Positions 58,707 through 64,000 of a DNA stretch of 64,000 nt are shown here, piece by piece. A program made the position numbers and the translations under genes. The stretch is taken from NCBI RefSeq assembly GCF_900580865.1, contig NZ_UTBZ01000168.1, positions 62,001 through 126,000 of the forward strand, read 5' to 3'. How positions within the stretch are numbered: the stretch's first letter is position 1; each line of letters starts with the position of its first letter. The notes under the pieces are model-generated. The model did no database searches. It was not told the DNA's origin and was given only the letters and a program-made list of their open reading frames with translations. Source of the DNA: Pseudomonas viridiflava (GTDB lineage Bacteria > Pseudomonadota > Gammaproteobacteria > Pseudomonadales > Pseudomonadaceae).

Positions 58707-60903
58707 CTGAGTCGTCCCAACCCGGGTTGATAGGCGGAATATCGTCATAAACTTCAATAACGGCCGTTTCTGCTTCCGTACTCGAAATTTTTGCAGTTCT
58801 TCCATCTGCACTTGTTCGACCTACAATTTGTTTACCAGATGAGGTCTTAATCATATACGGGAAGTTTTTTAGCGGTAATCCAGTATCTTGACTGGTTATA
58901 AGGAAATCCAAATCATGTGGGGTTTTCTCAAGCACTTTTTTGCGTTCAAGCAAGTGTCCGACACTACCTACAGCAGCAAGGGTGGGAATCAACGGCACCA
59001 AAATCCCGATCCCGGTGCCCACGCCAGGCGCGCCGCCGGTATTGACCTTCACTTCGGCGCCGCTGATGGTCACGCCGCCGGCGTCGACCTTGACGAAACT
59101 GCCGCCAGCCTTGGCGGTGAGTTCCATGCCGGCGTCTACCACGACCTTGTCGCCGGCGTGGTAGTGGATTTCGCTGCCGGCTTCGACGAATTGAGCGGTG
59201 CCGATTTTTACGTGCTGGGTCACGCCGACGGTCAGGTGCTCGTCGGCGCGCATTTCGCTGATGCGGTCCAGATGGGTGATGCGGTGTTCTTCAACCTTGA
59301 ATTCGCTCAGTGTGTTGGCTTCGACGGTGTCGTGCCGTTCGTTGCCGACGCGGATCTTCTGATCGTGCTCGATGTTTTCGTCCCAGTCGCGCTGGGCGTG
59401 GATGTAGATCTGCTCGACGCCTTTCTTGTCTTCGATGCGGAACTCGTTGTAGCCCTTGCCACCCGGTGAACTCAGGGTTTTGAAGGTGCTGCGGGTCTTG
59501 TTCGCCGGCAGGTCGTAGGGGACGACGTTTTCCTTGTGGTACAGGCAACCGGTGACCAGCGGCTGGTCGGGATCGCCTTCGAGGAAGGTGACGAGGACTT
59601 CCATGCCGATGCGCGGGATGGCGATGCCGCCGTACGCGGCGCCGGCCCAGCCGCTGGCGACGCGCATCCAGCAGGTGGTTTTGTCGTTGGACTGGCCGTC
59701 GCGGTCCCAGTGGAATTGCACTTTGATGCGGCCGTATTGGTCGCAGTGGATTTCTTCACCTGCCGGGCCGGTGACGACGGCGGTCTGGCTGCCGAGGACT
59801 TTTGGTTTCGGGTGTTCAAGGGCAGGGCGGTAGTGCGCATCCCACGGGGTGGCGAGGAAGCTGTTGCGGTAGCCCTGGTGGAAATCGCTTTTGTTGTCGG
59901 TGACGTCGCTGGTGACGTTTTCGCCGAGCACTTGCGGTTGTTTGCCTTCGTGGAAGACTTCCAGCAGCAGCCACAGTTCATTCCACTCGGCGCGCGGGTG
60001 TTTAGCGAGCGTGAGGAAATGGCCACTGGTCAGCGTCGGTTCGTCACCTTTGCCTTCGGCGAGTTTGTAGTCGCTGCGATGGCGTTCCAGCGCGCGGGTG
60101 GAAAGGAACTTGCCGCGCTCGCGGGTGGTGAAGCGGCCGGGGTAGTCGTAGTCTTCGAGGTCCGGGGCAAAGGTGCTTTTCGCCGTGCCTTCGGGGAGGA
60201 TCTGCGGTTTTTCGAAGTCGTAGTCGCGGCGGCTGACGCGGGTGGTGCGGGTTTCCAGACGCAGGTTGAAACGCTTGATCACCGGTTTGTCGGCGGCCAT
60301 GCCGGAGTCTTGCTGGTAGCTCACCGGTTTCAGCTTACGGAACACGGTCTGGTCGTCGCCGAACACCAGTTTGTGGCCGCTGCTGCTGTGCTGGAAGTGG
60401 AAGTGAATGCCTTCTTCCTCGCACAGGCGCTGGATGAAATGCAGGTCGGATTCGTCGTACTGCACGCAGTACTCGCGTTCCGGGTATTCGGCGTTGAGCT
60501 GGAAGCTGTAGGCGTCGGCAAGAATGCCGCGATCTTCCAGCACCTGGGCGATGATCTTCGGCACGGTCAGTTGCTGGAAAATCTGCTGATCGTGGTTGTG
60601 CCGCAGGTAGGCCAGTTGTGGCACCAGGCTGAGGCTGTAACGGGTCAGGGTCTTGCCGGAGTCGCCTTGCTCGATGCGATAGACCAGACCGTGGATCTTG
60701 CCTTCGCCGGTCGGGCCGAAAGTCAGGACGCCGGGCTTGTGCAGCAGCTCTTCGAGTTTGAGGTCGGGGCGCGCGCTGACGAGTTCGAGGTCGAAACGGA
60801 ACGGTTGGTTGAGGGCTTCGCGACCGGTGAAGCTGAGGACTTGCAGGTCGGCGTTGGCGCCTTCAAGCGTGAGGGTAATGTGGGTTGCGTTGGCGTCCAG
60901 CAT
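58699..60903 (-). CDS. vgrG: T6SS spike protein VgrG with C-terminal transthyretin-like extension
   Basis: A 734-residue type VI secretion spike (TssI). The gp27-like head spans about 1-380 (LTLEGANADLQVLSFTGREA near the start). The gp5 OB-fold follows (DQYGRIKVQFHWDRDGQSND, IPRIGMEVLVTFLEGDPDQP), then the beta-prism needle (VEAGSEIHYHAGDKVVVDAG, GGSFVKVDAGGVTISGAEV). The last 75 or so residues (DLDFLITSQDTGLPLKNFPY, ISSTEAETAVIEVYDD) read as a transthyretin-like domain of the kind that docks effectors. Codons change from GC-rich to AT-richer near 58,980, at the needle/tail junction. No other T6SS core gene is in the window, so this is an orphan vgrG island. Confidence 0.95.
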   Translation of the reverse strand: MLDANATHITLTLEGANADLQVLSFTGREALNQPFRFDLELVSARPDLKLEELLHKPGVLTFGPTGEGKIHGLVYRIEQGDSGKTLTRYSLSLVPQLAYLRHNHDQQIFQQLTVPKIIAQVLEDRGILADAYSFQLNAEYPEREYCVQYDESDLHFIQRLCEEEGIHFHFQHSSSGHKLVFGDDQTVFRKLKPVSYQQDSGMAADKPVIKRFNLRLETRTTRVSRRDYDFEKPQILPEGTAKSTFAPDLEDYDYPGRFTTRERGKFLSTRALERHRSDYKLAEGKGDEPTLTSGHFLTLAKHPRAEWNELWLLLEVFHEGKQPQVLGENVTSDVTDNKSDFHQGYRNSFLATPWDAHYRPALEHPKPKVLGSQTAVVTGPAGEEIHCDQYGRIKVQFHWDRDGQSNDKTTCWMRVASGWAGAAYGGIAIPRIGMEVLVTFLEGDPDQPLVTGCLYHKENVVPYDLPANKTRSTFKTLSSPGGKGYNEFRIEDKKGVEQIYIHAQRDWDENIEHDQKIRVGNERHDTVEANTLSEFKVEEHRITHLDRISEMRADEHLTVGVTQHVKIGTAQFVEAGSEIHYHAGDKVVVDAGMELTAKAGGSFVKVDAGGVTISGAEVKVNTGGAPGVGTGIGILVPLIPTLAAVGSVGHLLERKKVLEKTPHDLDFLITSQDTGLPLKNFPYMIKTSSGKQIVGRTSADGRTAKISSTEAETAVIEVYDDIPPINPGWDDSDV

Positions 60904-61277
60904 GCCTTGAATTCCGTCCGTTGAATAAGCAGGTGACGGATGATGGAGGATTCAGCCGCCTCGTTCAAGGCACAAAAGCCGTAGGTCTGGCAGGTTTGCG
61001 GTATAGGGAAAACCCTTAGATGAGGTGTTTGGCCCAATGAAACCGGGTGTTTGCTGCGAATTGGCGTTCATTGCCGGCAACTTTTCCCACGACCCGGCGT
61101 TGAAGAATCCTCAGTCAGATTCAGACTAAAGTCGCCTGTAGCCCGTCAAAGCCATCTGCCATCATTGCCGCTCACCCCTGCGTGTTCACTTTCTCCTGGT
61201 TCAATTCGACCCGGGACGGGAGCTATTTTTCTGGCTTGTTGCGCGCTTGCGCAAACGCTGCATTGTTGGAGTTTTTC
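60904..61277. other. Gene-free stretch between vgrG and the OprD porin
   Basis: This 374-base divergent region must hold both promoters. Apart from the inverted repeat at 61239-61254, I see no gene, terminator or known operator. Confidence 0.6.
61239..61254. promoter_or_regulatory. Inverted repeat before the OprD porin
   Basis: TTGCGC-GCTT-GCGCAA is a perfect 6+4+6 inverted repeat ending 23 bases before the porin start. It could be an operator that blocks the promoter or leader; no regulator is known. Confidence 0.35.
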
Positions 61278-62579
61278 ATGCGTCCCCCATTTCCCCTCAT
61301 CACCCCGCGCCAGTCGTTTGGCTTCGGAGCCGTTGTGCTGTGCGCAGGTTTTACCGCACAGGTTCAGGCCAGCGGATTCTTTGAAGACACCACGGCGAAA
61401 ATCGAATCGCGCACGGTGTACTTCAACCGCGATTTCCGTGATGGGCACACCACGAACGATCAGGGCGCGTCCAAGCGTGAAGAGTCGGCACAGGGTTTTA
61501 TTCTCAACCTGCAATCGGGCTACACCGAAGGTACGGTGGGTTTTGGTATTGATGCGCTGGGCATGCTCGGCTTTCAACTCGATTCCAGCCCGGACCGCAG
61601 CAACAGCGGCTTGCTGCCCTCAAGCGGCAACGACCCGCGCGGCTCGAAAGGTCAGTACGCGAAAATGGGCCTGACCGCCAAGGTCAAGGTCTCGGACACG
61701 GTGCTGAAGTACGGCGCGCTGCTGCCGGATCTGCCGTTGCTGAAATATAACGACGGTCGTTTGCTGCCGACCATGTTCAACGGCGCCATGCTCACCTCTA
61801 AAGAGCTGAAAGACCTGACCTTCATGGCCGCGCGCCTGGACAAGTACACCGCGCGCGATTCCACCGATTCGCAAGACATCCGCGTGCACTGCAAGAACAA
61901 ACGCTACGCCTGCAACACCACCGCCGACCATTTCGACATGTATGGCTTCGACTACAAGATCAACGATCGCCTGACTGCGCAGTATCACTACGCCGAACTG
62001 GAAGACATTTATCGTCAGCACTTTGTCGGGCTGTTGGGTAATCAACCGTTAGCTGGCGGTGTACTTAAAGCGGATCTGCGCGTGCTGAAAAGTGCCGACA
62101 GCGGTGATGCCAAGGCCGGTTCCATCGATAACCGTGCGTTGAGCGGCATGTTGTCGTATGCGCACAGCGGTCACACGTTCAGCGCCGGTTGGCAGCGCAT
62201 GAACGGCGACAACTCGATGCCGTACCTCGATGGCAGCAATCCGTATCTGGTCAACTACGTGCAGGTCAACGACTTCGCCGCCGCGCAGGAACGTTCCTGG
62301 CAACTGCGTTATGACTATGACTTCAAGGCCATTGGCATTAATGGTTTGAGCTTCCTGACCCGTTATGTGAACGGTGATCACATCAAGGTGTTGGGCAGTG
62401 ATCAGGAAGGGAAGGAGTGGGAACGCGACAGCGAGTTGAAGTATGTGATTCAGACGGGCACGTTCAAGGATGTGAGTTTGCGTTTGAGGAATGCTACGTA
62501 TCGCACCAATTATGAGAAGTTTGCCCGGGATGTGGATGAGACACGGTTGATTGTGAGTTATAGCTTCTCCGTCCTGTAA
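61278..62579 (+). CDS. OprD-family outer-membrane porin
   Basis: A 433-residue substrate-selective porin. The signal peptide runs to about residue 30 (FGFGAVVLCAGFTAQVQA), and the mature part starts SGFFEDTTAKIESRTVYFNR. Conserved OprD features follow: GTVGFGIDALGMLGFQLDSS, KYGALLPDLPLLKYNDGRLL, DRLTAQYHYAELEDIYRQHF and the final strand DVDETRLIVSYSFSVL. It ends in Val-Leu after an aromatic strand, not in Phe, which is acceptable in the family. GGAG lies 7 bases before ATG 61278. Members take up basic amino acids or carboxylates; the substrate here cannot be assigned. Confidence 0.93.
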   Translation: MRPPFPLITPRQSFGFGAVVLCAGFTAQVQASGFFEDTTAKIESRTVYFNRDFRDGHTTNDQGASKREESAQGFILNLQSGYTEGTVGFGIDALGMLGFQLDSSPDRSNSGLLPSSGNDPRGSKGQYAKMGLTAKVKVSDTVLKYGALLPDLPLLKYNDGRLLPTMFNGAMLTSKELKDLTFMAARLDKYTARDSTDSQDIRVHCKNKRYACNTTADHFDMYGFDYKINDRLTAQYHYAELEDIYRQHFVGLLGNQPLAGGVLKADLRVLKSADSGDAKAGSIDNRALSGMLSYAHSGHTFSAGWQRMNGDNSMPYLDGSNPYLVNYVQVNDFAAAQERSWQLRYDYDFKAIGINGLSFLTRYVNGDHIKVLGSDQEGKEWERDSELKYVIQTGTFKDVSLRLRNATYRTNYEKFARDVDETRLIVSYSFSVL

Positions 62580-62589
62580 AGACCTCCAT

Positions 62590-62676
62590 TGTAGGAGCTG
62601 CCGCAGGCTGCGATCTTTTGACGTTGATTGTTAAAAACAAGATCAAAAGATCGCAGCCTTCGGCAGCTCCTACACG
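62590..62676. repeat. Second-type repeat pair (GATCTTTTGA family)
   Basis: Inverted arms TGTAGGAGCTGCCGCAGGCT...GCGATCTTTTGA and TCAAAAGATCGCAGCCTTCG...GCAGCTCCTACA with about 25 bases between, in the gap between the convergent porin and lipoprotein genes. It is a sister of 22620-22702. Confidence 0.87.
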
Positions 62677-62690
62677 GGATCCCGAAACTG

Positions 62691-63311
62691 TTACAACCAA
62701 TGCCAGAACCGGCTCCAGAACCCCCGATTCAAATCCTCTTTGCACCCGGCATATTGCCGCGCGTACACGTCCGAACGGTTTTGCACTTTGCGCGCCGTTG
62801 GCATCAGCCAAGCTTTGCTCGCGTAGGTCTTGTTGCGGAATCCGCCCCAGCCTTCGTGGTAGTTGAGGTACTGGTTATAGGCGTCGTACTTGTAGACGCC
62901 GTTGATCGAATAGGTCTTGTCCATGTACCAGCCGACAAAGTCGATGGCATCGTCGAAGTCTTCGCGGTCGGCGCCGCTGCGGCCGGTGCTTTTCTGGTAG
63001 TCGGCCCAGACTTCATCCTTGGCTTGCGCGTAACCCGAGGCGGTCGAGACGCGGCCCCACGGGATCACCCACAGCAGGTATTTGCGCGGGGTCTTGGCGT
63101 CGTAGCGGTAGCCGGATTCCTGATACATGATCGCGAAGGGCACCTGAATCGGCACGCCCCAGCGTTTTTGCGTGACTTGTGCCGCGTCGTACCAGTCGCT
63201 TTTTTCGCGGAAGATTTCGCAGATGTCTTCCGGCGAGCGGGGCGGCGAGGTGCCGCACCCGCTCAGTAGCGTTGCCAGTGTCAGTAGTCCAAGCGTCTGC
63301 CTGTAATTCAA
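62691..63311 (-). CDS. Lipoprotein with lytic-transglycosylase (SLT) fold
   Basis: A 206-residue outer-envelope lipoprotein: signal NYRQTLGLLTLATLLSGC with the lipid Cys at residue 19, then a lysozyme-like domain with the likely catalytic Glu in VPFAIMYQESGYRYDAKTPR (about 64), GYAQAKDEVWADYQKSTG and YLNYHEGWGGFRNKTY. The ES dipeptide and the YHEGWGG motif match SLT-type enzymes, so it probably cleaves or remodels peptidoglycan. It is unrelated to the T6SS effector in context, being a housekeeping-type gene beyond the porin. Confidence 0.88.
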   Translation of the reverse strand: MNYRQTLGLLTLATLLSGCGTSPPRSPEDICEIFREKSDWYDAAQVTQKRWGVPIQVPFAIMYQESGYRYDAKTPRKYLLWVIPWGRVSTASGYAQAKDEVWADYQKSTGRSGADREDFDDAIDFVGWYMDKTYSINGVYKYDAYNQYLNYHEGWGGFRNKTYASKAWLMPTARKVQNRSDVYARQYAGCKEDLNRGFWSRFWHWL

Positions 63312-63356
63312 AAGCCGTTATCCCGTCGTGCGCAAAAAGGCCGACAGTCTACGCGC

Positions 63357-64000
63357 TCAGCTCAATTGATGACGATAGGGCAGATCCGGGCCAGTCTTGC
63401 TGCAGGTCAGCGCGGCGGCTTGCACGGCGAACCTGAGCATGGCGTCGATCTGCTCGCGAGCGAGTTGCTGCACGCCTTCGACCGAATCCAGACCGTGCTC
63501 GGTCAGCCAGGTGATCAGCGCGGCCTGGAAGGTGTCGCCCGCGCCAACGGTATCGGCGATCTTTACCGAGGCTGCCGGTACTGACCATGTGCCGTGTTGG
63601 CGGCTGAACACAGTAGCGCCATCGCCGCCACGGGTGAGGAAGACGATCTGGCAGCGATGTTCGAGCCAGCCTTCGATCACGCGCTGCGGGTCCTGTTCGG
63701 GGTAGAGCAGGCTCAGGTCTTCGTCGCTGACCTTGATCAGATCGGCCAGTGGCACCAGCGTCGCGATGCGCTCACGCCACAGGTCAATATTCGGCTCGGG
63801 ATTGAGGCGTACGTTGGGGTCGAGGCTGATCAGGCGTTTGCCGCTCTCGCGTTGCACCAGCGTCAGCAAGGTGTCGCCGATCGGCTGCACCACCAGCGAG
63901 AACGAGCCGATATGCAAGCCGCGAACATCCGGCCCCAGCGCCGGCAGATGCGCAAGACTCAGTTGCCGATCGGCACAGCCTTCACCACGAAAGCTGTAGT
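63357..64000 (-). CDS. PfkB-family fructokinase, 5' end outside the window
   Basis: The C-terminal two thirds (about 214 codons) of a ribokinase-like sugar kinase; the start lies beyond 64,000. Visible parts include YSFRGEGCADRQLS at the edge, GLHIGSFSLVVQPIGDTLLT, ISLDPNVRLNPEPNIDLWR and the catalytic signature IADTVGAGDTFQAALITWL with the Asp base. The sequence type is that of bacterial fructokinases such as MtlZ, the last gene of the Pseudomonas mannitol/sorbitol operon; whether mtlY lies upstream cannot be seen. Confidence 0.88.
   Translation of the reverse strand, partial: YSFRGEGCADRQLSLAHLPALGPDVRGLHIGSFSLVVQPIGDTLLTLVQRESGKRLISLDPNVRLNPEPNIDLWRERIATLVPLADLIKVSDEDLSLLYPEQDPQRVIEGWLEHRCQIVFLTRGGDGATVFSRQHGTWSVPAASVKIADTVGAGDTFQAALITWLTEHGLDSVEGVQQLAREQIDAMLRFAVQAAALTCSKTGPDLPYRHQLS

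Noticed and set aside
58699..60903. VgrG as an evolved spike carrying its own toxin domain
   Set aside because: The C-terminal extension is short and transthyretin-like with no nuclease or hydrolase motifs; the toxin is the separate downstream gene.

Overview
The window is a chromosomal segment of a Pseudomonas, most likely a member of the P. fluorescens group. The evidence is the kgu/ptxS 2-ketogluconate genes, aruH, the MvaT/MvaU-type H-NS protein, OprD porin, DUF1652, DUF2790 and DUF6124 proteins, and many REPIN-type repeats (paired copies of the GAGCGAGCxTGCTCGCGA core). No rRNA, tRNA, CRISPR array or insertion sequence was seen. About 60 genes are called, most of them ordinary core genes.

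Layout. 1-5 kb: galU, gor, and a divergent KfrA-like DNA-binding protein / tyrosine recombinase pair. 5-9 kb: ahpC-ahpF, a 130-bp tandem repeat, gloA. 9-14.6 kb: mvaU-like gene (TTG start), CSS-EAL phosphodiesterase, LysR/DMT pair, hppD. 14.7-20 kb: rarD-type permease, aldo/keto reductase, LysR/VOC pair, MFS carrier. 20-25.8 kb: cdaR-like regulator, glycerate kinase, chemoreceptor, aruH. 25.9-31.2 kb: the 2-ketogluconate regulon (kguE-K-T-D plus ptxS) with two perfect copies of the PtxS operator. 31.3-37.5 kb: an AT-richer accessory block with two beta-rich repeat proteins, an autotransporter and a small hypothetical. 37.6-45 kb: DUF1345 protein, an RND efflux pump without an outer-membrane partner, and a divergent two-component system. 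45-53.9 kb: pncA, a TPR / ECF sigma / anti-sigma operon, methyltransferase, threonine dehydratase with a leader attenuator, ecotin and small proteins. 54-61 kb: a type VI secretion VgrG cassette (vgrG, lytic-transglycosylase effector, periplasmic immunity protein) followed by four tandem DUF1910/DUF1911 (PoNi-like) immunity genes. 61-64 kb: OprD porin, SLT lipoprotein and a truncated fructokinase.

The most interesting signals are: (1) a textbook-like attenuator (Ile/Thr leader peptide, three mutually exclusive hairpins, terminator) before the catalytic-only threonine dehydratase; (2) a lux-box-like 20-bp palindrome at 74-89 bp before three separate hypothetical genes, two copies being identical, which suggests a small unlinked regulon; (3) the array of four paralogous nuclease-immunity genes with no nuclease in sight, behind a VgrG whose variable tail marks a composition boundary; (4) a possible structured RNA before the DUF6124 gene; (5) an ECF sigma gene whose reading frame has no standard start codon and seems to begin at AUC; (6) a REPIN read as the C-terminus of KguK. 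All functions are inferred by reading; no database search was run.
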